Source: DATBJG01 sp963790545
GTDB lineage: Bacteria > Acidobacteriota > Vicinamibacteria > Vicinamibacterales > JAMQPK01
Assembly (NCBI GenBank): GCA_963790545.1
Contig: CAWBPA010000024.1
Coordinates: 310,001-374,000 of the forward strand
Direction: 5' to 3'
Length of the DNA: 64,000 bases
Part shown: piece after piece, positions 30,901 through 38,382 of the stretch
Layout: each line of letters opens with the position of its first letter
Numbering within the stretch: position 1 is the stretch's first letter
Made by a program: the position numbers and the translations under genes
Notes under the pieces: model-generated
What the model was told of the DNA's origin: nothing
The model's database searches: none
Seen by the model: only the letters and a program-made list of their open reading frames with translations

Positions 30901-31731
30901 CTATTTCCCCCGCATCCGCTGCGACGACTTCTCGTTCTCCAGGCACATCTCATCGATCAATTCGGTGTCGAGCGTGATCTTCTGGGGCATCTCGACCGTC
31001 CATGGGCGCGTGTACGCCTTTGGATCATCGATCGTGATCTGGATCTCCAGCGTGCCGTAGTTCGGCCGTCGGATCCGTTCGGTCATCCTCGCAGCGTCGG
31101 TCATCGGACTTCCGGCCATGTCGAGCCAGAGGCCGTCCGTGAAGCCGATCGTCTGGACCACCAGCGTGTCGCCGTCCCACGCTGCAGATGAATAACCGTT
31201 CCAGGACGGGTTCGGATCGACGGGCAGCGGCCGCCCGTCGACGAAGACCTGCCGATACATCGCGTTGACTTCATTGAGCAGCACCAGTAGAGGTGGCGTG
31301 TGCACCGCCTTCGTCATGTGCGGCAGTCCGTACGGCCGCGGAGGATTGTCCGGCAGGCAGCGCGCGTGCGGGTCGTCCTTGCTGTAATCGGCGGTTCTCT
31401 GCTTGACGAGCGCTGCCGCCCACGGCTGGTACGGCAGACCGCCCGGCATGTCGGCGCCGATATTCAACGCGAGCGGCGAACCGCCGATTTCGAGGCCACA
31501 CTCGACGAACCGGCTGAAATCCGGAGTGCACGGGATTTTCCTGGCCGATTGCCAGATCCCCGAGAAGTCCGGCCTGCCGTCGGGAAGGCGCGGCGGCGGC
31601 GCCATCAGGTTCGGCTTGCCGTCGGCTGTTCGAGGGACGTCTGGGGTGGGATAGTGCAACCACTGCCCAGATGCGACATGGGGCGCGCACATCAAGGCAA
31701 TGGCGATCGCCAGGATCGACTGGTTCCTCAT
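30901..31731 (-). CDS. Secreted PDFSGIW-family protein (intact)
   Basis: Closest relative of the protein at 23521-24402: the same opening QWLHYPTPDVPRTADGKP, the family motif GRPDFSGIWQS, DPHARCLPDNPPRPYGLPH, YRQVFVDGRPLP, WDGDTLVVQTIGF, DDPKAYTRPW and a C-terminal LENEKS. It is 276 aa with a signal peptide (MRNQSILAIAIALMCAPHVAS). It lies upstream of the pobA-tannase genes in the same direction, repeating the pairing of this family with tannases. The precise function is unknown. Confidence 0.75.
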   Translation of the reverse strand: MRNQSILAIAIALMCAPHVASGQWLHYPTPDVPRTADGKPNLMAPPPRLPDGRPDFSGIWQSARKIPCTPDFSRFVECGLEIGGSPLALNIGADMPGGLPYQPWAAALVKQRTADYSKDDPHARCLPDNPPRPYGLPHMTKAVHTPPLLVLLNEVNAMYRQVFVDGRPLPVDPNPSWNGYSSAAWDGDTLVVQTIGFTDGLWLDMAGSPMTDAARMTERIRRPNYGTLEIQITIDDPKAYTRPWTVEMPQKITLDTELIDEMCLENEKSSQRMRGK

Positions 31732-31743
31732 AGTCCACCTTAC

Positions 31744-32322
31744 TCAAGGACGGGACAAGCCCCACTCTGTGAGCCACGCTTTCATCTTGACGATCTCGGC
31801 GCGCTGCACCACCAGTATCTCGTCCACCAACACGTCAATCCCGTAGAGCTGGCGGCCGCTTTCGTACTGCCGGCGTTGCTGCGCGCGCCCCATGGTGAGC
31901 GCGCCCTCGTGGTGGACGATCATCCCCTCCAGCCACAATCGTTCGAACGGCGCCCCATGTGCCGCGGTCAGCGCCTCCATCTGGGCTTTGGACAGGAGGC
32001 CGGGCATCGGTGGGTCGGCGTGCAGGTCGTGATGTGGAACCGTCATCCCTCGATCTGCGGCGAGGGCGAGCAGCGATTCCATCTGATCGATCTCGGCTCT
32101 CTGCACCCCGTCGATCTGCCGGGCGAAGCGGATGAGCTCCTCGCGCCCGGTGCGGGAAGCCACGAGCGCCGCTAGTTCGAGGCCCTGCTCGTGGTGGACG
32201 ATCATGTGGCGCAGGAAGATCAGATCCTCAGGCGTGTAGAGCTCTTTCGCGCTACGCTGCGCCTGGGCCGAAACGCTGGCGACGACGAGCAGCAGGCAGG
32301 CGACCCGCCATCGGGCTCTCAT
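31744..32322 (-). CDS. DUF305 family exported protein
   Basis: A 192-aa exported, mostly helical protein made of two DUF305 halves, each with the His motif: FLRHMIVHHEQGLELA and LEGMIVHHEGALTMG. The signal peptide is VACLLLVVASVSAQA. DUF305 folds like a ferritin-type bundle and the MxxHH motifs are proposed to bind metal, often copper; the role here is unknown. The start overlaps the stop of the following large gene by four bases, so both belong to one operon. Confidence 0.85.
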   Translation of the reverse strand: MRARWRVACLLLVVASVSAQAQRSAKELYTPEDLIFLRHMIVHHEQGLELAALVASRTGREELIRFARQIDGVQRAEIDQMESLLALAADRGMTVPHHDLHADPPMPGLLSKAQMEALTAAHGAPFERLWLEGMIVHHEGALTMGRAQQRRQYESGRQLYGIDVLVDEILVVQRAEIVKMKAWLTEWGLSRP

Positions 32323-34289
32323 CTTCTGCCTGAACGCGGCGGGCCCGACGGGTGTGGGCTGGTGCGATTAGACGAGTACACGACGTTCTTCGGCACCTCC
32401 TCCGCATGTGGCCCCGAATACTTGAGCACGTGTAGACCGGTGTGGTTGTCGCCGACGTAGATCAGTCCGTTGTGGATGTCGGGGTAGGTAATGACGTCGC
32501 CCCACGGGACCGGCCTCGCGTGACCGACCTCGCGCGGATTGAACGGATTGGAGATGTCGATGGCGCGGACACCATGGCCCAGCCAGCCGACGAACACGAG
32601 GTTCTCGAGGACCGTCGGATTGTGGGCGTGCATCATCGGCCGGATCGCCGCGCCCGGCACCTTGGCCTGCGCGAGGCAGTTCTGCACGAGGCTGTCGGAC
32701 TGCGCGAGGGCGCCGATCATCATTGGCGTGATCTCCGACTCGACATTGATGATCCTGAGGCCTCGCTCGGGGCACGGGCCGAAGGGCCACTCCTCGGTGA
32801 TGACCATCCAGGCCGGACGCTTCTTCGGGTTCTCGCGTGACAGCGTCGGGCGGCTCGGCACAGGCACGGCACTGTGCACGCCCACCATCGCGACGAGCGG
32901 CGGGGTGAAGCTGAAGCGCGAGCGCGTCTCGAGTCGCGTGTAGCGCGCCAGCTTGTCCGCGTCGGAGCGGTCGGAGCGCAGCATCGCGAGCACGCCGGGA
33001 TCGGAATTGAGCACCGGGTGCACGCAGTCGTTCGACACCTCGGGAAGCTTCCTGACGTCGACGACGCCTCCGACCTTCCCGTCGATCCACACGTTGGTCG
33101 AGCGCTGACGGCAGGCGCCACCCGACGCCAGTTGCGCGTTGGTGTTGTTCACGATCCGTTCGGTGTTCAGGATGTACGTCCCGGCCGTCGTGCCCGCGGC
33201 GTAGAAGCGCTCGCCATCATCGGACATCGTCCCGGAGTGCAGGCTGTTCACCGTGGAGGTCTGCGTGGCGCCCGGCCGGCCCCACTGGTCGGTCAGATGG
33301 CGGAAATCAGCGAACCGGCCGCCCGTGTAGAGGCCCGTGGAATCGGGACGTTCGTTCTTCACCGGACCGCCGACGCTCTCGAGCGTGAAGGACGCGACGA
33401 ACAGCGGTTTCTCCAGCACCTTGCCCGTGTTCTCGTCGGTGATCGCGGTCACGATGAGATCCTCGTCCTGCGATCCGTAGGTCTGGGAGAGGACGAGCAA
33501 CCGGTTACGATTGCGCGGGTCGTGCCAGAGGTAGAACTCGTGCGCGAGTACGCCCTCGGCCTTTGCGCCGCCGTCCACCGGAAGGCACGACTGGGGATCG
33601 AGCGTGTAGGTGATCACGTCGCCGCCCGTCCCGGTCGCGGCACTGCGGACCATCAGCATCCGTTCGACGCCGTCGATGGACGTGTAGTTGTAGGGGCGCA
33701 GCTCCCGGTCGCGCACGGCCGTTTCGCCGTTGTCCACCGTAAACTGGGGCATCTTGCCGACCTCGACCGGCGGGTTCTTCTCCGGATCGGCCTGAATCCT
33801 GAAGATCCTCACGTCGTGGGTCACACGCGGGCCGGTGGTATTGGTGGAATTGCTGCGTCCCCAATACAGACAGTCGCCGGCTATGCCGAGACCCGTCAAT
33901 CCCCACCCGGTTGGAAAGCCGTCGAGGTCGCCGCCACGCCATCGACCCGTCGCGGGGTCCCGTGTCGAGGGCGCCGTGGGCACCCAATGCAGCCATTCGA
34001 AGTTGCGGAACAGCCCCAGTTTCTTCGCGGCTACGAACGCTCCCGCGTGCGCGTCTTTCGGCGACGAGGTCGGGTCTAGGTTACCCTTCGCATCCATACG
34101 ACCGCCCGGCAGCTTGTCGAACGGGATGTCGAAGGTCGTGAACGTGGCCGGCAGGCAGTCCGCTGGTTTCCCGCTCGCCCGGTCCGTGCACGACGTGTTC
34201 TGGCCGTTCACGCGGGTCGCGAGCGCTACCGCTGCGACGGCTGCAAGCAGGGCAAGACAGAGAGTTCGAGCCATCGGCTTGGATCTCAT
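32319..34289 (-). CDS. Large secreted LVIVD-repeat (beta-propeller) protein
   Basis: A 656-aa exported protein. The start at ATG 34289 (MRSKPMARTLCLALLAAVAA) begins a signal peptide; earlier in-frame codons are atypical and unlikely to be translated. The C-terminal half contains propeller-type repeats such as RGLRIINVESEITP, HGVRAIDISNPFNPREVG and NGLIYVGDNHTGLHVLKY, the LVIVD pattern. The N-terminal half is not recognised and has two Cys pairs near the mature end. It is probably a periplasmic or surface protein of unknown ligand, co-transcribed with the DUF305 gene. Confidence 0.75.
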   Translation of the reverse strand: MRSKPMARTLCLALLAAVAAVALATRVNGQNTSCTDRASGKPADCLPATFTTFDIPFDKLPGGRMDAKGNLDPTSSPKDAHAGAFVAAKKLGLFRNFEWLHWVPTAPSTRDPATGRWRGGDLDGFPTGWGLTGLGIAGDCLYWGRSNSTNTTGPRVTHDVRIFRIQADPEKNPPVEVGKMPQFTVDNGETAVRDRELRPYNYTSIDGVERMLMVRSAATGTGGDVITYTLDPQSCLPVDGGAKAEGVLAHEFYLWHDPRNRNRLLVLSQTYGSQDEDLIVTAITDENTGKVLEKPLFVASFTLESVGGPVKNERPDSTGLYTGGRFADFRHLTDQWGRPGATQTSTVNSLHSGTMSDDGERFYAAGTTAGTYILNTERIVNNTNAQLASGGACRQRSTNVWIDGKVGGVVDVRKLPEVSNDCVHPVLNSDPGVLAMLRSDRSDADKLARYTRLETRSRFSFTPPLVAMVGVHSAVPVPSRPTLSRENPKKRPAWMVITEEWPFGPCPERGLRIINVESEITPMMIGALAQSDSLVQNCLAQAKVPGAAIRPMMHAHNPTVLENLVFVGWLGHGVRAIDISNPFNPREVGHARPVPWGDVITYPDIHNGLIYVGDNHTGLHVLKYSGPHAEEVPKNVVYSSNRTSPHPSGPPRSGRR

Positions 34290-34395
34290 GATGTGTTCCC
34301 GGTTCGGAGGACGCGCGAAATTCCCAACCTGTTCGCTTGGAGGATCTTCCGCCCCGTTTTGCACGGGGCAAGCGCGGCCGCGCGCCACATTTCGT

Positions 34396-34458
34396 TTCAT
34401 TGCGCCACTCTCACCTCGACGATGATGCCGCTGTTGTCCGCGAAGCGGACGACGTCGG
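34396..34458. repeat. Direct repeat, left copy (VOC gene 3' end)
   Basis: These 63 bases, starting TTCATTGCGCCACTCTCACC, are repeated in the same orientation at 38953-39015 with two mismatches. They correspond to the last 20 codons of the VOC gene at 38954-39808. The two copies bound the integron-like region. Confidence 0.9.
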
Positions 34459-34600
34459 CGCGATAGACCTCACCGATGCCGCCCGCGCCAAGCAGCAACA
34501 GGACTCTATATGAACCGAATTGGCCGCCGAGCAGCGACGAGACTGACTCGCGAGTCAAATGATCGTTCCAGTCTGGCATTCTGAACCGCCGATGCGGCAT
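34397..34600 (-). pseudogene. Chimeric fragment: Ser/Thr kinase N-terminus joined to VOC C-terminus
   Basis: The 67-codon frame has two parts. The first (GGQFGSYRVLLLLGAGGIGEVYRA) is the glycine-loop start of a bacterial Ser/Thr protein kinase, without any of the later kinase motifs. The second (DVVRFADNSGIIVEVRVAQ) is the C-terminus of the VOC protein encoded at 38954. The join coincides with the 63-bp direct repeat. It is a rearrangement product and unlikely to be functional. Confidence 0.75.
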
Positions 34601-34631
34601 CGACTGGTCGGCGTGGCGAACATCCGTGTCC

Positions 34632-34729
34632 GGCTAACGCCCGCGCTTCAGCCGCGAAGGCGCGCACGGCGGCCGCGGTTTTTCGTCGATCTCCGACGCG
34701 CCTTCGTCGGCTGCAAGCGCTTGTTAGGC
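34632..34729 (-). other. attC recombination site 5 (end of cassette array)
   Basis: On the minus strand the site runs from GCCTAAC (R'' box) to GTTAGCC (R' box), 98 bases. The inner arms CAGCCGACGAAGGCGCG and GCGCGCCTTCGCGGCTG are complementary with an unpaired base, as in attC folding. It overlaps the end of the DUF2442 reading frame. Confidence 0.82.
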
Positions 34730-34990
34730 GCCTGGCTGATCAGCGGGTATTTCTCCGGATGCTCGATCGACTCCACGGCAAGATCGATATCAAGATCTGG
34801 CCAGTACAGATGGTGCGGACTTGGACGCTGAACATTCGTGATTTCTCGAATGGCCGCGTCGCGGAACCACGGAAAACTCGTTGAATGCGACGAACAACTC
34901 TCGCTCGCCTACGAACACCCAAAAACCATGAGGTGAGACGTTAGTGACTTCCACCGGGGAAGTGCTTGCGCCAAGCACTGCGGATTTCAT
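34648..34990 (-). CDS. DUF2442 family protein in a gene cassette, frame broken near 34874
   Basis: A small soluble protein. The start ATG 34990 reads SPVEVTNVSPHGFWVFVGERELFVAFNEF. The conserved continuation PWFRDAAIREITNVQRPS, YWPDLDIDLAVESIEHPEKYPL is in another frame, and removing one base from the AAAA run at 34873-34876 restores it. That sequence is the DUF2442 core. The restored frame then runs through the attC site (PNKRLQPTKARRR) and stops at 34648, a habit often seen in cassette genes. DUF2442 proteins often occur with DUF4160 partners in antitoxin-like pairs. Confidence 0.75.
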
Positions 34991-35160
34991 TGAGGTGCTC
35001 CTCGATCAGATTCTGCGCCTCACCGACCTGTTTTGGCTTCAGGCTGAAGTTGGCCGCCAGCTCGACGACTGTGGTCACCGCTTGACCGGTACCCTACCAC
35101 CGGTCACCTCGGCAAGCCAAGTGGTGTGGTCCTCCAGTTGACGCCTGCGCTGATCAAAAC
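34941..35160 (-). CDS. Short unknown gene upstream of DUF2442 in the same cassette, frame broken
   Basis: Between attC4 and DUF2442 the minus strand reads DQRRRQLEDHTTWLAEVTGGRVPVK in one frame. In the next it reads VTTVVELAANFSLKPKQV, AQNLIEEHLNEIRSAWRKHF, with a stop at 34941. Together this is a small helical protein of about 70 aa that overlaps the DUF2442 start. No start codon is clear. By position it could be the usual DUF2442 partner (DUF4160-like), but similarity is too weak to assert this. Confidence 0.4.
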
Positions 35161-35165
35161 ACGCA

Positions 35166-35260
35166 GCCTAACGCTTGCGGCTGACCCGCGGCGGCCGCCC
35201 ACTGATGACGAATCAGCTCGTTCGTCGCGTGGCGGCCGGCGGGTCCAGCCGCTGTTAGGC
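35166..35260 (-). other. attC recombination site 4
   Basis: Minus strand from GCCTAAC to GTTAGGC, 95 bases. The arms CAGCGGCTGGACCCGC and GCGGGTCAGCCGC pair perfectly except for one extra G, the extrahelical base that gives attC its orientation. Confidence 0.88.
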
Positions 35261-35331
35261 AGACTGTCACCGCCCAGCGCCGCCGGCTGCAAGGCGTGGT
35301 TCGCTGGCTCGCCTTTGGAGCCTGGCAGTCT

Positions 35332-35835
35332 TTAGGTTGCGCCCGGCATCTGTCTGCAATGGTGGCGAGTGTGCATCGCGCTAAACCTCGCGTAGTCTTC
35401 GACCGACACCGTACCGAAACCGGTGCTGACGGCGTGTTGGCCACTGGCGGCCCGTCTACGACATTCCTGGTCGAACCTGGCGAGCGCCCCTTCCAGGCGG
35501 ACGCGCGCCTGAACCGGCGTGGCCGGTCCGCTAGCAGGGTCAAACGCCTTGTTGGCCTTCCACCCCTTCGAAACACGCCCTTCTTCAAGATCCGATTGAA
35601 GTACAGTCTGACCAGCGGGCGCAGGAAAGCGGGGGGCATCGGGATCGACGGGGCCCCAGAAACGACGTTGGCCGCTTCTTCCAAGACCACGCGCCACATG
35701 CTCCACTACCTGGCTCGGCGACCATTTCCCCGGCGCACACGGCGTAGTCCAAGTCGTCGCTGATCTCTCCGCAGCCGCGACAAGGTCGATGACGGCGGCG
35801 CGATTGGCCGCAAGCACATCATTGACATCAGCCAT
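35332..35835 (-). CDS. DinB-like (DUF664/DfsB) metal-dependent protein in a gene cassette, two compensating frameshifts
   Basis: A DinB-superfamily four-helix-bundle protein. The outer frame gives TTPCAPGKWSPSQVVEHVA at the start and NKAFDPASGPATPVQARVRLEGAL then HTRHHCRQM at the end. The middle (LEEAANVVSGAPSIPMPPAFLRPLVRLYFNRILKKG) is in another frame, so two small indels near 35690 and 35560 cancel out. The conserved His residues of the VVEH and HTRHH motifs form the metal site of the family. Function is unknown; some relatives are thiol-dependent enzymes. Confidence 0.75.
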   Translation of the reverse strand: MADVNDVLAANRAAVIDLVAAAERSATTWTTPCAPGKWSPSQVVEHVARGLGRSGQRRFWGPVDPDAPRFPAPAGQTVLQSDLEEGRVSKGWKANKAFDPASGPATPVQARVRLEGALARFDQECRRRAASGQHAVSTGFGTVSVEDYARFSAMHTRHHCRQMPGAT

Positions 35836-35872
35836 GGGACCTCCAGTGAACGGTAATCGACCTGAATGAGCC

Positions 35873-36001
35873 AGCTAACGCGCCGGAGTTTAGCTGCGGC
35901 GTGCAGCTTGACCGGCGCGACTCACTCTAAGTAACGACCAACGCGCCACGCGCTCAACCCAACGACTCCGCAGCGCCGTCAGCTACAACTCCTCGTTAAA
36001 C
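35873..36001 (-). other. attC recombination site 3
   Basis: Minus strand from GTTTAAC, inside the end of the HIT gene, to GTTAGCT, 129 bases. GGAGTTGTAGCTG near one end is complementary to CAGCTAAACTCC near the other with a single unpaired base. Confidence 0.85.
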
Positions 36002-36462
36002 CGCGCGCCTATGGGCAATTCGTCCAGCACTCGTTGGCGAACCAGCTCAAACTGTCCAGCGGCATACACCGGTCCCTGAATCAGACGAGGGTTGATCGGG
36101 CCACCCTCGAAAGGATCCCCACGATACCTTGGGAAAAGGTGGAGGTGTAGGTGGGGGACAGTATTGCCATGGATCTCGTAGTTGAGCTTTATCGCTTCAG
36201 TCGCAGCTCCAATGGCGCGTGACGCTCGCCGGATATCGCGCATGAATGCTGCCCCTTCTTCATCCGTGAGATCGTGAAGTTCAACAACATGTCGGCGAAA
36301 GGACAGCCATCCGTATCCAATCATTGGCGCATCCTCGCCCATCATGAGCCGGGAGACCTCGAGTTCTGCGACAGCCACGTCGTCGGCGACGCTTCGGCAG
36401 ATTGGGCAGTCTTCGCCACGGATCCACTTCGCCCACAGATCCGGATCGCGCCAGCGGCTCAT
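35983..36462 (-). CDS. HIT-family hydrolase in a gene cassette
   Basis: A 159-aa cytoplasmic nucleotide hydrolase or transferase of the histidine-triad family. The N-terminus (DCPICRS) carries the usual CxxC. The active-site motif is NTVPHLHLHLFPRY, matching HxHxHxx. Substrates in the family are nucleoside phosphoramidates or dinucleoside polyphosphates. It is intact and lies just after attC2 with only about 20 bases of leader, typical of cassette genes. Its 3' end overlaps attC3. Confidence 0.88.
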   Translation of the reverse strand: MSRWRDPDLWAKWIRGEDCPICRSVADDVAVAELEVSRLMMGEDAPMIGYGWLSFRRHVVELHDLTDEEGAAFMRDIRRASRAIGAATEAIKLNYEIHGNTVPHLHLHLFPRYRGDPFEGGPINPRLIQGPVYAAGQFELVRQRVLDELPIGARFNEEL

Positions 36463-36482
36463 CTAATAGGATGCCTGCGTCG

Positions 36483-36575
36483 GTCTAACGTTTCGCGCTC
36501 AGCCGCGGGCGACGCGTACGTGCTTTTTGCAAACAATGATGCACACCGGCCGACAGCTTCATCGGCTGGTTAGGC
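36483..36575 (-). other. attC recombination site 2
   Basis: Minus strand from GCCTAAC (overlapping the end of the cyclodeaminase gene) to GTTAGAC, 93 bases. GATGAAGCTGTCGGCC and GCCCGCGGCTGAGCGC are the inner arms. Confidence 0.82.
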
Positions 36576-37542
36576 GGTGCCATGGATGAAGTCGATTTCG
36601 CGGCCCACCCCACGCTGGCGGGCGGACTCGTATACGCTCCAGGCTGCCACCACGTCCTGAAACGCGAGACCAACTCCCCCATAGACCGTTACCTGTTCCG
36701 GCGTCGACCGACCAGGATGGGCCCCGCCAATCACCTCACCCAACTCGGCTGCGATAGCGTTGAGACCAAGTCCCACTCCGGCGAGTGCTCCCATCTCGAC
36801 CGCGAGCTCTCGGTCGTCGCAGATGAAGAGGGCATTCCGGACGATTTCGGCAGCCACTTCCGCCTTGCCGGGTTCGTCAGGGCCCAGCGTGGTTATGTGG
36901 GCGCCGGGCGAGAGCATGCCCGCCACGATGAATGGTTCGCGCGACCATGTCGCTGTGAGTCACGATGCCAGCTTCGCGAACAGCAGCGGCGACTGATGTC
37001 GTCGGCTCCACCACGATGCCGAGTTCCACCGCCATGTCTCGCGCGAACGCCACTGCTCGGTCTGGAACCACGTCGTAGACGAACGCGTGTGTAAGGCGCC
37101 GAAGCGTAGCGAGGAAGCGGAGCTGATAGCGACCTTGAACGCCGGCACCAGCGACAGCCGCAGTATTCGCATCAGGGCGTGCCAGCACGTCCGCGGCCAG
37201 GGCACCGGCAAGGCCCGTTCGTACCGCCGTAAGGTACGTCGAGTCCATGATGGCTAGAAGATCGCCGGTATCTCCGGCGTGGAGACAGAGTACTCCTCGA
37301 ATAGCCGGATTCTGGTCCGGGAACTTGGCATGAACCTTCACGCTATAAGCAGGAATGCCCGGCGTGACGCCCGGAAACAAGACGGTAGCCGTGCCGGGGC
37401 CTGGAAGGCGCGAGCGGACGCGGCGCGCCCGCTCATTCCGGTCTGCGGAATACGCCACGAAGGCTTTCCGAAGCGCTGGTAGCAACTCGGTGGGTTCAAG
37501 GAGCATTTCTACTTGCGACCGAGTAAGCAACAGCGTGCCCAT
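36570..37542 (-). CDS. Ornithine cyclodeaminase / mu-crystallin family protein in a gene cassette, frame broken near 36955
   Basis: An NAD(P)-dependent enzyme family of about 325 aa that includes ornithine cyclodeaminase and alanine dehydrogenase. The first frame shows PTELLPALRKAF, the substrate-contact VKVHAKFPDQNPAIRG, MDSTYLTAVRTGLAGALAADVLA and the NAD-binding VAGAGVQGRYQLRFL. After REAGIVTHS it continues in another frame as TWSREPFIVAGMLSPGAHI and DDRELAVEMGAL, ending at 36570. A single indel near 36955 joins them. Substrate is not predictable. It is not part of a visible pathway, as expected for a captured cassette. Confidence 0.85.
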
Positions 37543-37558
37543 AGTCTTGTGGTGATCC

Positions 37559-37642
37559 GCCTAACGACCGGCGCTGAGCCGCGCGCCGCGGCGACACGTT
37601 AGCACGGACAGAAGGTGCGACGGCTCCAGCGCCAGGTTAGGC
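37559..37642 (-). other. attC recombination site 1
   Basis: Minus strand from GCCTAAC to GTTAGGC, 84 bases. The arms CTGGCGCTGGAGCCGTCGC and GCGCGGCTCAGCGCCGG are complementary with an extra base, giving the expected cruciform. Confidence 0.88.
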
Positions 37643-37647
37643 GGTAC

Positions 37648-38187
37648 TCACGTTGAGTTCTCGGTCCGAGCCTGTTCGTCAGCGTGATAGCCGGCAAGTA
37701 TGACGAGGCCAGCTCCGAGCATGATGGCCATGTCCGCCACGTTGAAAATGCCGGTTCGCAGTGGGCCGAGCCCAACGTTCATGAAATCGATGACACTTCC
37801 GCGTGTCATGCGATCCACGAGGTTGGACGAGCCCCCGGCGATGAAGAACGCCAGGCCGAACAGTGCCAACGTGGGCCAGCGACGCCTGATGGCCAGGGCG
37901 ACCACTGCAAGAAGAAGCACTCCATTCCCGATTCCGAAAAACGCCGTCCGAACCGCGGGCGGCCACTCTGCGCCAAGACCCAAGAACGCCCCCGTATTCT
38001 CGACGTATTCAAGGCGTATGGTGTCCGCCATGAAAGATTGCCGCGGCATTCCAACGAGCTTCGCCTCCGCTATCTGTTTCGTCACCCGGTCACAGCCGAT
38101 TGTCGCGCCAATGGCTATGACCAGAACCACGCGTGTCCCGATCTTAGCGATTCCTGATCTGATCGATGACCGAAGGTGCTGGTTCAT
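37648..38187 (-). CDS. lspA: Lipoprotein signal peptidase (SPase II) in a gene cassette
   Basis: A 179-aa inner-membrane aspartic protease that removes signal peptides from lipoproteins. Four helices are visible. The family motifs are ATIGCDRVTKQIAE at the start, VENTGAFLGLG, then FFIAGGSSNLVDRM and FNVADMAIMLGAG, which carry the two catalytic Asp residues. It is intact. It starts four bases after the TTAGGCGGAT cassette boundary, so it is the first cassette of the array. An extra LspA gene on a cassette is unusual, and a standard chromosomal copy would be expected elsewhere. Confidence 0.88.
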   Translation of the reverse strand: MNQHLRSSIRSGIAKIGTRVVLVIAIGATIGCDRVTKQIAEAKLVGMPRQSFMADTIRLEYVENTGAFLGLGAEWPPAVRTAFFGIGNGVLLLAVVALAIRRRWPTLALFGLAFFIAGGSSNLVDRMTRGSVIDFMNVGLGPLRTGIFNVADMAIMLGAGLVILAGYHADEQARTENST

Positions 38188-38191
38188 ATCC

Positions 38192-38382
38192 GCCTAACAA
38201 GTAGTCGGCCGAACTGCATAGTTCGATACCGCTTGCATCTGCGCAGTCTATTCCGGTTGCCGCGTTGCCATCAATTTCCGGGAAAACGTTGCTAGGGAAC
38301 GGCCTGGCCTCTTCCGGTTATTGAGAGGGTCCGGAAATAGGCCGACCTCGATAACACCGCAGAGGACCTCGACGCTCGCGGC
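38192..38382 (-). other. Candidate attI site region between intI and first cassette
   Basis: The only cassette boundary without a paired partner box is GTTAGGC at 38192-38198 (minus strand), between the intI stop and the lspA cassette. Upstream of it are AGTTCGGCCGACT and related short inverted segments, but no attC-like arms. This is where attI would lie in a reverse-orientation integron. The promoter for the cassettes should also be here, but I see no clear one. Confidence 0.5.

Noticed and set aside
34632..38198. CRISPR array suggested by regularly spaced GTTAGGC-like motifs
   Set aside because: The spacing is 400 to 1,000 bases and the intervals are genes; the motifs are attC boxes, not repeats with spacers. 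No other CRISPR-like array was seen in the window.
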